Of a stretch of DNA of 64,000 nucleotides, positions 32,410 to 40,109 are shown piece after piece (the stretch's first letter is position 1; each line of letters opens with the position of its first letter). The position numbers were made by a program, and so were the translations under genes. Under the pieces are notes generated by a model. It made no database searches, was not told where the DNA came from, and was given only the letters and a program-made list of their open reading frames with translations. Origin of the DNA: UBA2882 sp051877575 (lineage in GTDB: Bacteria > Bacillota > Clostridia > Lachnospirales > Lachnospiraceae); the NCBI GenBank assembly GCA_051877575.1, contig JBJEJA010000031.1, positions 1-64,000 on the forward strand. The letters run 5' to 3'.

Positions 32410-32808
32410 ATGATCAATCAGGAAAGGCTGCAGCTTATGACAAAAATGGCGGCCTATGAGGAGAATGAAGGCAAAAAAAATATGGCCATCGGCAGTTATT
32501 TCAGAAATGACTATATCGGATTGCAGATCATCAAATCCATCATCTGTGCGACGATAGCATATGCCATTTTATTTGCCATGTATATTTTTTATGACTTTGA
32601 GTTTTTTATGCAGGACATTTACAAAATGGATTTGATGGAATTCGGTAAAAATGTGCTTTTATATTATTTTATCTTCACGGTAATCTATGCGGTAATTGCC
32701 TATATTGTTTATTCTTACAGATATCACAAGGCAAAGAAGAGCTTAAAGAGATATTATCATCATCTGAAGCAGTTATCTGCCATGTATGATTTGGAAAATC
32801 GGAAATAA
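32410..32808 (+). CDS. Small two-helix membrane protein, unknown
   Basis: I do not recognise this 132-residue protein. It has an amphipathic N-terminal region (MINQERLQLMTKMAAYEENE), two membrane helices (about 38-60 and 80-103) and a basic C-terminal tail with YHHLKQLSAMYDLENRK. It lies between yvyF and a polytopic membrane protein with short gaps (20 and 14 bases), so it is in the operon that continues into cdaA. A role connected to the neighbouring membrane protein is plausible. Nothing in it suggests an enzyme. Confidence 0.65.
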   Translation: MINQERLQLMTKMAAYEENEGKKNMAIGSYFRNDYIGLQIIKSIICATIAYAILFAMYIFYDFEFFMQDIYKMDLMEFGKNVLLYYFIFTVIYAVIAYIVYSYRYHKAKKSLKRYYHHLKQLSAMYDLENRK

Positions 32809-32822
32809 GAAAGGAAAAGTTT

Positions 32823-33755
32823 ATGTCTTCATTATTGGAAATGAGAGAGGGGCTGCGGAATTTTTACAGCAAATATGAAGTGTATCTGACACCGTTGTTT
32901 AAATTTCTGCTGGCATTAATATCCCTGCTCTGTATCAATGCAAATATCGGGTTTATGGACAGACTCAGCGGCAATATTATCATTGCTCTGGTTCTTTCCT
33001 TAATGTGTTCTTTCCTGCCCATGAACTTTATTGTGCTGATCAGTGCGGCATTTGTATGTGCACATTTATATACCGTTTCCCTGGAATGCGGGGTTGTGGC
33101 AATCGCAGTGTTTTTACTGATGTTCATTTTGTATTTTCGTTTTTCTCCGAAGGATACGATCGTAGTAATATTGCTGCCGCTTTGTTTTGTGTTAAAGATA
33201 CCGTACGTGATTCCCATTGCGGTTGGATTGCTTTGCAGTCCGGCATCGGTGGTATCCGTCAGTTTCGGAACCGTTATCTATTATCTGATTTTGTATATTA
33301 AGATGAATTCTCAGACGATCAGTACATTGGAAGCGGATGGAGCCGTTGCAAAGTTCCGATATGTGATTGATGGTATTTTGGGAAATAAAGAGATGATGAT
33401 TACGATGGTTGCGTTTGCGGCGATGGTAATTATTGTGTATATTATCCGCAGAATGTCAATAGATCATGCCTGGACAATTGCTATGAGCGTAGGCGCGGTG
33501 ATCGGTGTCGTGATCCTGTTGGTGGGAGATTTGGCATATGATACACACATTTCCATTGGCTTTTTGATCTTGGGAATGGTCATTTCGCTGTTGATCGCCA
33601 AGGTAATTCAGTTTTTTGCATTTAATGTGGATTATTCCAGAACGGAATATGTACAGTTTGAAGATGACGAATATTATTATTATGTAAAAGCAGTGCCAAA
33701 GAATTCCGTGTCACAGGCACAGGTAACCGTCAAAAAAATCACAAGTGTTTTGTAA
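32823..33755 (+). CDS. Polytopic membrane protein upstream of cdaA, unknown
   Basis: The 310-residue protein has about nine hydrophobic segments, beginning near residue 25 (LFKFLLALISLLCINANIGF), with a cytoplasmic C-terminal tail (FNVDYSRTEYVQFEDDEYYY) ending in a small basic stretch. I recognise no family motif. It precedes the diadenylate cyclase gene by 24 bases and is likely cotranscribed with it. A relation to c-di-AMP or potassium homeostasis would be guesswork. Position next to cdaA in a membrane complex is the only clue. Confidence 0.65.
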   Translation: MSSLLEMREGLRNFYSKYEVYLTPLFKFLLALISLLCINANIGFMDRLSGNIIIALVLSLMCSFLPMNFIVLISAAFVCAHLYTVSLECGVVAIAVFLLMFILYFRFSPKDTIVVILLPLCFVLKIPYVIPIAVGLLCSPASVVSVSFGTVIYYLILYIKMNSQTISTLEADGAVAKFRYVIDGILGNKEMMITMVAFAAMVIIVYIIRRMSIDHAWTIAMSVGAVIGVVILLVGDLAYDTHISIGFLILGMVISLLIAKVIQFFAFNVDYSRTEYVQFEDDEYYYYVKAVPKNSVSQAQVTVKKITSVL

Positions 33756-33779
33756 TAAAAAAGGGGATAGGAATATTTT

Positions 33780-34652
33780 ATGGAGCAGGTAAACAGCTTT
33801 ATAAATAAATATTTGACGACACTGCATATTCCGACAAGGATTGTGTGGACCGATATTGTGGAGATAATCATTATCTCCTTTTTGGTATACCAGATTTTAA
33901 TATGGATTCGGGACACAAAGGCATGGAATCTTTTAAAAGGCGTTATCGTTATTTTGGTTTTTCTGCTGTTTGCGGCAATTTTACGATTGAGTACGATATT
34001 GTGGATTGCGGAAAAAATATTCTCGGTCGGAATCATAGCGGTTGTTATTGTATTGCAGCCGGAACTGCGCCGTGCGCTGGAACAGCTGGGACAGAAAAAT
34101 TTTGTGATAAATCTGATACCTTTTGAAACGAAAGCATCAGACGGATTGTTTTCGGATAAAACGATCAATGAAATCGTAAAGGCAAGCTTTGAGATGGGCA
34201 AGGTTAAAACGGGCGCTTTAATTGTAATTGAGAAAAATCAGAAACTGACGGAATATGAAAGAACCGGAATTGCGGTGGATGCAATCGTGACCAACCAGCT
34301 TTTGATCAACATTTTTGAGCATAATACCCCGTTGCATGACGGAGCCGTACTGGTGCGTGGAGACAGGGTTGTGGCGGCAACCTGTTATCTGCCCTTATCT
34401 GACAGTACCAGACTTTCCAAGGAATTGGGGACCAGACACCGGGCCGGTGTCGGCGTGTCAGAAATCACAGATTCCATGACCGTCATTGTTTCGGAAGAAA
34501 CAGGACGGGTATCTGTGGCTTATGAAGGGAAATTAACAAGAAATGTGGATGCGGACACCCTGCGGAAGATGCTCGAAACCATTCAGAATAAGACCGTGGA
34601 AGAAAAATCGCGTAAGGTCTGGAAAGGCAGGTTGAAACGTGAAGAAAAATAA
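33780..34652 (+). CDS. cdaA: Diadenylate cyclase CdaA
   Basis: The 290-residue protein has three N-terminal membrane helices (about 25-95) and a DAC domain. The DGA motif lies at about 187-189 (LHDGAVLVRGD) and RHR at about 219-221 (GTRHRAGVG). It makes cyclic di-AMP from two ATP at the membrane. The order cdaA-cdaR-glmM is conserved across Firmicutes and is present here, with cdaR overlapping the 3' end by 14 bases. Length and motifs are normal. Confidence 0.96.
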   Translation: MEQVNSFINKYLTTLHIPTRIVWTDIVEIIIISFLVYQILIWIRDTKAWNLLKGVIVILVFLLFAAILRLSTILWIAEKIFSVGIIAVVIVLQPELRRALEQLGQKNFVINLIPFETKASDGLFSDKTINEIVKASFEMGKVKTGALIVIEKNQKLTEYERTGIAVDAIVTNQLLINIFEHNTPLHDGAVLVRGDRVVAATCYLPLSDSTRLSKELGTRHRAGVGVSEITDSMTVIVSEETGRVSVAYEGKLTRNVDADTLRKMLETIQNKTVEEKSRKVWKGRLKREEK

Positions 34653-35925
34653 ATTGACGGATAACTTGTTTTTGAGAATTGTGGCTGTCATTATCGCGAT
34701 TTTGGTCTGGGTTGTTGTTGTAAATGTCAGCGATCCGATTATTGAATCCAATTATTCCGGTGTGCAGGTCGAAATATTAAATGCAGATTTAATTTCAAAA
34801 GAGAACCGGACATATGAAGTTCTGAACGGAACCAATACGATATCGGTAACCATTACCGCAAAAAGGTCTATTAACGATCTGCTGGGGAAAGAAAACATTA
34901 AGGCAACCGCGGATATGGCTGAGTTGGATGAAGAGAACGGGACGATCAGAATACGTTTGGAAACAACGAAATATAATGATAAGATCGAGAGTATTAAATC
35001 CAAGACAGAAGTGCTGGAAGTAAATATTGAAGATCTGATGAAAAAGCAATTTTCCATAACGCCTGTTATAAATGGAGAACCGGTAGAAGGATATGTAACG
35101 GGGGATGTGATATTGGATCAGAACGTCGTAACGGTACAGGGACCGGAAAGCGTGGTTTCCGGGATCGATCATGCTACGGCAGAGGTCTCTATTGCGGGGA
35201 TGTCCGGAAGTATCAGTACAACTTCGGTAATCCGTTACTATGATGAAGAGGATGAACAGCTGGATGCGACCAGACTGACAGGAAATATCAGCAGTGTCAG
35301 CATTAAAGTTGAACTGCTTGCGACGAAAAGTCTGCCATTGAAGTTTGCTACCACGGGTACGCTTGCGGAAGATTATGGCATGGCAGGAGAAATTACATCC
35401 GATCCGGAAGAAATCCTGATTGCGGGAAAGGCTAGTGTGCTGGCAAATCTGAGCGCAATATCGATTCCCGCATCGGCAATCGATATTGATGGGAAAGATG
35501 AAAGCTTTTCGCTGACGCTGGATTTAAATAAGTATTTGCCGGATAATGTCAGATTGGCGGATGAGGAATATGATGGTAAGATTATCGTAAAAGTGCCGAT
35601 CGGAAAGATGGAGACGCTAACGCTGCAGATCCCCAAAGAAAATATCACGATTACGGGATTGGATGAAGAAAAGCAGAAGGCGACTCTGACCGGAACCGGG
35701 GATACCATAGAAATTACGGTAAAAGGTATGCCGGATCAGTTGAAAGAGCTGAATGTACAGGATATTACCGCCACAGCCATGATAGAGAGGTATATGGAGC
35801 GAAGAGGCATTACTTCTGTCAAAGAGGGCGTTTATGATATTCCGTTACAGATAGAACTGCCGGAAGGGATTACCACGGAAGGCAGCAATATTACGGTGGA
35901 ATGCCGTGTAAGAGACGTAGATTAA
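34639..35925 (+). CDS. cdaR: CdaR (YbbR-domain regulator of CdaA)
   Basis: A 428-residue protein with one N-terminal membrane helix (about 9-28, ending VVVNVSDP) and extracytoplasmic YbbR repeats. The repeats are marked by phrases such as TVQGPESVVSGIDHATAEVS and TSDPEEILIAGKASVLANL. CdaR binds CdaA and modulates its cyclase activity. It overlaps cdaA by 14 bases and is followed by glmM. This cdaR is unrelated to the sugar-diacid CdaR/PucR regulator at 14505. Confidence 0.93.
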   Translation: MKKNKLTDNLFLRIVAVIIAILVWVVVVNVSDPIIESNYSGVQVEILNADLISKENRTYEVLNGTNTISVTITAKRSINDLLGKENIKATADMAELDEENGTIRIRLETTKYNDKIESIKSKTEVLEVNIEDLMKKQFSITPVINGEPVEGYVTGDVILDQNVVTVQGPESVVSGIDHATAEVSIAGMSGSISTTSVIRYYDEEDEQLDATRLTGNISSVSIKVELLATKSLPLKFATTGTLAEDYGMAGEITSDPEEILIAGKASVLANLSAISIPASAIDIDGKDESFSLTLDLNKYLPDNVRLADEEYDGKIIVKVPIGKMETLTLQIPKENITITGLDEEKQKATLTGTGDTIEITVKGMPDQLKELNVQDITATAMIERYMERRGITSVKEGVYDIPLQIELPEGITTEGSNITVECRVRDVD

Positions 35926-35945
35926 AGAAATCAGAGGACATAATA

Positions 35946-37295
35946 ATGGGAAGATTATTTGGAACAGATGGTGTAAGAGGCATTGCAAATGAAGAACTGA
36001 CGCCGATACTTGCTATGCAGCTGGGGCAGGCCGGTGCGTATGTTCTGACAAGGGAAAATGCACATAAACCGACGATCATGGTCGGATGTGATACCAGAAT
36101 TTCGGGAGATATGCTGGCAAATGCCCTGATGGCGGGAGCTTGTTCCGTGGGTGCCAATGTGGTCTATGTGGGTGTTGTGCCCACACCTGCGGTTGCATAC
36201 CTTACCAGAAAGTACAAAGTAGATGCGGGAGTTGTCATTTCGGCATCCCACAATCCGGTGGAATTCAACGGCATCAAGTTTTTTGACGGAAACGGTTATA
36301 AACTGCCGGATGCGTTGGAAGATGAGATTGAGGAACTGATCGCCAGCGGTATGGAGGGGGTAAAATTCCCCACCGGTTCTTCTGTCGGTAAGATCAAATA
36401 TCGTACGGATGCCAGAGAAGAATATATCAATCATGCCATGAAAGCGGTTCCGGTCAATCTGGAAGGAATGAAGATTGTGGTGGATTGTGCGGAAGGTGCA
36501 TCTTTTTACACTTCGGTAGAGACATTAAAAGAGTTGGGGGCAACCGTAGTTGCCATTCACAACAACCCGGATGGCACCAATATTAACGCAAACTGCGGTT
36601 CCACTCATATGGAAGAACTGATGGCCAGGGTTGTTTATGAAAATGCCAATATTGGGCTGGCTTTTGACGGTGATGCGGACAGATTGCTGGCTGTAGATGA
36701 AAAAGGGAAAAAGGTTGACGGAGATCAGATCATGGCCATCGTGGGCAACCATATGAAAAATAACGGCCTGCTAAAGGACAACGTGATCGTAGCAACGGTC
36801 ATGAGTAATCTGGGCTTTTTCCTGATGGGTAAGGCACATGGCATCGCAATAGAACAGACAAAAGTGGGCGACCGTTATGTGTTGGAGCGTATGAAGGAAA
36901 TCGGAGCCAATCTGGGCGGCGAGCAGTCGGGACATATTATTTTCCTGGATGAGAATACAACCGGAGACGGTCTGCTCAGTGCACTTCATCTGCTACAGGT
37001 ATTGGTGGAAACCGGTAAGCCTTTGTCGGAGCTGGCATCCATCATGGAGGTGTTGCCCCAGGCACTGGTCAATGCGCGTGTGCCCAATCACAAGAAAGAA
37101 AGCTATATGGAATATCCGGAAATTGCGGAAGCGATTGAGCAGCTGACGGCGAAATTTGCAGGAGAGGGCAGGGTGCTGATCCGTCCGTCCGGAACAGAAC
37201 CGTTAGTGCGTGTTATGATTGAAGGTAAGGACCAGAAACAGATTGAGGTAGAGGCTCGAAAACTGGCAGATCTCATTCAGAATGTCATGCTGTAA
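35946..37295 (+). CDS. glmM: Phosphoglucosamine mutase
   Basis: The 449-residue enzyme has RLFGTDGVRGIAN at the start, the catalytic serine S101 in ISASHNPVEFNGIK, the metal loop DGDADRLL and the sugar loop GGEQSGHII. The C-terminal phosphate-binding loop RPSGTEPLVRVM is also present. It converts glucosamine-6-P to glucosamine-1-P for peptidoglycan precursor synthesis, and GlmM also interacts with CdaA. ATG 35946 gives the family start; the longer frame begins inside the end of cdaR. It is the last gene of the cda operon. Confidence 0.96.
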   Translation: MGRLFGTDGVRGIANEELTPILAMQLGQAGAYVLTRENAHKPTIMVGCDTRISGDMLANALMAGACSVGANVVYVGVVPTPAVAYLTRKYKVDAGVVISASHNPVEFNGIKFFDGNGYKLPDALEDEIEELIASGMEGVKFPTGSSVGKIKYRTDAREEYINHAMKAVPVNLEGMKIVVDCAEGASFYTSVETLKELGATVVAIHNNPDGTNINANCGSTHMEELMARVVYENANIGLAFDGDADRLLAVDEKGKKVDGDQIMAIVGNHMKNNGLLKDNVIVATVMSNLGFFLMGKAHGIAIEQTKVGDRYVLERMKEIGANLGGEQSGHIIFLDENTTGDGLLSALHLLQVLVETGKPLSELASIMEVLPQALVNARVPNHKKESYMEYPEIAEAIEQLTAKFAGEGRVLIRPSGTEPLVRVMIEGKDQKQIEVEARKLADLIQNVML

Positions 37296-37298
37296 GGG

Positions 37299-37327
37299 TT
37301 GAGAAATATCTGAAAAGGTGTTATAGT
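37299..37327 (+). promoter_or_regulatory. Promoter of ptsH
   Basis: TTGAGA (37299-37304), 17-base spacer, TATAGT (37322-37327), starting four bases after the glmM stop. The transcript would start about 28 bases before the ptsH ATG. Confidence 0.75.
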
Positions 37328-37361
37328 AAAAAGGGTATTGATTTATTTGGAGGGTAGTTCT

Positions 37362-37625
37362 ATGGTTAGTCAGAAGGTTATAATAAAGAATCCTACAGGG
37401 TTGCACTTAAGACCTGCCGGCGTCCTATGTAAGGAAGCAATGCAGTTTAAATCATTAATAACGTTTACATTCAGGGATAGTACGGCAAATGCAAAGAGTG
37501 TTCTAAGTGTCCTGGGCGCATGTGTAAAGTGCGGCGATGAGATTGAGTTTGTATGTGAAGGCGAAGACGAAAAAGAAGCGTTGGAAGCTTTGGTAGCAGC
37601 GATCGAAAACGGACTCGGCGAATAG
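37362..37625 (+). CDS. ptsH: HPr phosphocarrier protein
   Basis: The 87-residue HPr has the active-site His15 in GLHLRPAG and the regulatory Ser46 in NAKSVLSVL, the Ser site phosphorylated by HPr kinase in Firmicutes. It transfers phosphate from enzyme I to PTS permeases and takes part in carbon catabolite control. ptsI is not adjacent. The gene has its own promoter and terminator. ATG 37362 follows GGAGGG; a frame start at 37338 is in the leader. Confidence 0.93.
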   Translation: MVSQKVIIKNPTGLHLRPAGVLCKEAMQFKSLITFTFRDSTANAKSVLSVLGACVKCGDEIEFVCEGEDEKEALEALVAAIENGLGE

Positions 37626-37639
37626 AAAACAGTGCATTA

Positions 37640-37669
37640 CGGCCCATCTGTCAGGATGGGCTGTTTTTT
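37640..37669 (+). terminator. Terminator between ptsH and leuA
   Basis: GGCCCATC (37641-37648) pairs with GATGGGCT (37655-37662) around TGTCAG (one G-T pair), followed by TTTTTTA. No separate leuA promoter is seen after it, so leuA may depend on read-through. Confidence 0.8.
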
Positions 37670-37693
37670 ATAAGAAGGAGAGGAATTAAAGAA

Positions 37694-39373
37694 ATGTTAA
37701 ACTATAAGAGATATCAGAAAAATCCGGTTGTGGATTATCCGGAAAGAGAGTGGCCAAATAAGGAAATTACAAAGGCTCCCGTTTGGTGCAGCGTAGACTT
37801 AAGAGACGGGAATCAGGCATTGATCGATCCGATGGTGGTGGAAGAAAAAATCGAGATGTTTCAGTTTCTGATTCAGCTGGGTTTCAAGGAAATCGAAATC
37901 GGTTTTCCGGCAGCCAGCCAGATTGAGTTTGATTTTCTGCGTCAGCTCGTGGAACGCAAAATGATTCCCGATGACGTATGTGTCCAGGTACTGACCCAGT
38001 GCAGAGAAGAGCTGATCGACCGTACTTTTGAAGCCATTGAAGGCTGTAAGCAGGCAATCGTACATATTTACAATTCCACATCCACGCTGCAGAGAGACGT
38101 GGTGTTCCATATGGACAGAGAGCAGATCATTGATATTGCCGTCAAAGGTACCGAAATGGTAAAAGAGCGCGCGGCAAAATTCCCGGGAAAGATCATTTTG
38201 GAATATTCTCCCGAAAGCTTTACCGGAACGGAACTGGATTTTGCACTGGAGATCTGCACGGCAGTACAGCGCACATGGGGACCTACTTGGGAGAATCCCA
38301 TGATCATCAATCTGCCTTCTACGGTGGAGATGAATACCCCCAATGTTTATGCCGATCAGATCGAATGGATGAATAAACATTTTGAAAACAGAGAATCTAT
38401 TATATTATCGGTGCATCCTCACAATGACAGAGGAACGGGCGTTGCCAGCGCTGAGCTTTCACTGTTGGCAGGTGCCGATCGTGTGGAAGGCACACTTTTC
38501 GGAAACGGCGAAAGAACCGGTAACGTGGATATTTTGAATATTGCTTACAACATGTTTTCTCAGGGAATCAATCCGGAATTAAATATCGAGCATATCAATG
38601 ATATCATCGAAATTTACGAAAGATGCTGTAAAATCCCGATTCATCCCAGACATCCCTATGCCGGAAAACTGGTATTTACTGCTTTTTCCGGGTCCCATCA
38701 GGATGCGATCAACAAGGGCGTACAGGCGATGAAGGAGAGAAAGAGCGAGCATTGGCAGGTTCCCTATTTGCCCATCGATCCTGCGGATATCGGAAGGGAA
38801 TATGAGCCTATCGTCCGTATCAACTCCCAATCCGGCAAGGGTGGTGTTGCTTTTGTCATGGATACTTATTTCGGCTTCAAACTGCCAAAGGGTATGCACA
38901 AAGAGTTTGCCAATGTGATCCAGACAATTTCCGAGAAACAGGGAGAGGTTTCCCCGGATCAGATCATGGAGAAATTCCGGGAAGAGTATCTCAACCGGAA
39001 AGAACCCATCCACTTCCGCCAGCTGCGTGTGGATGACTTAAGCGATGTGATCCAGTCTGAATTTGATACGAAGGTAACGGTAACCTATACCGATCATGAT
39101 GAGAAAAAATATTTCGAGGCTGTGGGTAACGGTCCTATCGATGCGGTACAGCGCGGTTTACAGGAGGCTTTGGGCGTAAAGATCAAGGTGCTGGATTACG
39201 AAGAACATGCATTGCAGAGTGGTTCCAATTCCCAGGCCGCGGCATACATTCATCTGCTGGATGCGGATGACGGCAGAGTCACTTACGGCGTAGGTGTGTC
39301 CAGTAACATTACCAGAGCCAGTGTGCGTGCAATCTTTTCTGCCATAAACAGACTTGGGCTGGGAGAGAAATAA
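37694..39373 (+). CDS. leuA: 2-isopropylmalate synthase
   Basis: The 559-residue enzyme has WCSVDLRDGNQALIDPM with the metal Asp, the HPHNDRGTGVASAEL motif with metal His residues, GNGERTGNVDI, and a C-terminal regulatory domain. It belongs to the longer, second class of LeuA found in many actinobacteria and Clostridia. It makes 2-isopropylmalate in leucine synthesis. The remaining leu and ilv genes are not in the window, and no T-box leader precedes it. Downstream, four bases separate it from the first gene of the glycan locus. Confidence 0.95.
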   Translation: MLNYKRYQKNPVVDYPEREWPNKEITKAPVWCSVDLRDGNQALIDPMVVEEKIEMFQFLIQLGFKEIEIGFPAASQIEFDFLRQLVERKMIPDDVCVQVLTQCREELIDRTFEAIEGCKQAIVHIYNSTSTLQRDVVFHMDREQIIDIAVKGTEMVKERAAKFPGKIILEYSPESFTGTELDFALEICTAVQRTWGPTWENPMIINLPSTVEMNTPNVYADQIEWMNKHFENRESIILSVHPHNDRGTGVASAELSLLAGADRVEGTLFGNGERTGNVDILNIAYNMFSQGINPELNIEHINDIIEIYERCCKIPIHPRHPYAGKLVFTAFSGSHQDAINKGVQAMKERKSEHWQVPYLPIDPADIGREYEPIVRINSQSGKGGVAFVMDTYFGFKLPKGMHKEFANVIQTISEKQGEVSPDQIMEKFREEYLNRKEPIHFRQLRVDDLSDVIQSEFDTKVTVTYTDHDEKKYFEAVGNGPIDAVQRGLQEALGVKIKVLDYEEHALQSGSNSQAAAYIHLLDADDGRVTYGVGVSSNITRASVRAIFSAINRLGLGEK

Positions 39374-39377
39374 GCTT

Positions 39378-40109
39378 ATGCTAAAAGGTTTCAAACAGAT
39401 AATCGGTAAATATGCATATTTGTTACTGCCAATAGGTACCCTGCTATGTTTAGCAGGGTTTATTGGCAGTTATTTATTTCCCAATGAAGTGCTGGATACT
39501 TATCAGGTAAATATGGCAGAGGCTGAAAATGACGTGGAAAGCGTACATCTTTTTACCGGAACGGAAGACGAGTTCGGCTATGTCATGGAGACGGACGGAA
39601 GAGCCTTAAAGGGATTTCAGATCGGAATCTCCAAAAACGGTGCTTCTCTGGAGGGAACGGAGCTGATCTACCGGGTATATCGGCTTCCCGATGAAATCTC
39701 TTTGGAAAAAGAACTTCCGATCCGAATGGATGTCGATGAACTGGAACTGATATTGGAAAAAAGCTATGATCTTGGCACATGTCTGGACGGGCAATACCCA
39801 TATCTGCCCTTTGATGAGGAGGGACTTTGCAGCGGAAAGCTTTATATAACCTTTACTTATCGCATCAACGGAAACGGGGAGGACGTTGCACCCGGAGTGT
39901 TTGTGAATCACGGAAAGGTGGATCATGCCGCTTCCTATATCAACGGTGAAATCTCAGATGAGATGCTGAAGAATTGTTATATTTACTCGCATGATACCTA
40001 TCCGTTGCTTTATGATGCCAGAGTGCTGACGTTTGTATTTTTGGCGGCATCGGCAACCGTTTGTTATCCGCACGGGAAAAGAAGGGAGGAGGAAAAGAAT
40101 GCAATCTGA
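39378..40109 (+). CDS. Membrane protein with a beta-rich ectodomain
   Basis: The 243-residue protein has an N-terminal helix (about 12-35, YAYLLLPIGTLLCLAGFIGS), a predicted extracytoplasmic domain (about 40-210) and a second hydrophobic segment (about 215-232) before a basic tail. I recognise no named family. The ectodomain phrases VESVHLFTGTEDE, KGFQIGISKNG and ELIYRVYRL resemble the C-terminal soluble region of the protein at 47903. This suggests a shared sandwich fold. ATG 39378 has a weak ribosome binding site. It overlaps the next gene by 11 bases and opens the glycan locus. A strong hairpin lies within its codons 17-31. Confidence 0.6.
   Translation: MLKGFKQIIGKYAYLLLPIGTLLCLAGFIGSYLFPNEVLDTYQVNMAEAENDVESVHLFTGTEDEFGYVMETDGRALKGFQIGISKNGASLEGTELIYRVYRLPDEISLEKELPIRMDVDELELILEKSYDLGTCLDGQYPYLPFDEEGLCSGKLYITFTYRINGNGEDVAPGVFVNHGKVDHAASYINGEISDEMLKNCYIYSHDTYPLLYDARVLTFVFLAASATVCYPHGKRREEEKNAI
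39425..39479 (+). terminator. Terminator-like hairpin inside a coding region
   Basis: ACTGCCAATA (39425-39434) pairs with TATTGGCAGT (39461-39470), and CCCTGCTA (39439-39446) with TAGCAGGG (39451-39458). That gives 18 pairs with one small internal loop and a four-base loop, followed by TATTTATTTC. It lies 50-100 bases after the leuA stop, where a leuA terminator is expected, but inside the next gene. Confidence 0.7.

Noticed and set aside
37626..37693. T-box riboswitch before leuA
   Set aside because: The gap is only 68 bases, most of it a plain terminator; there is no specifier stem or T-box sequence.
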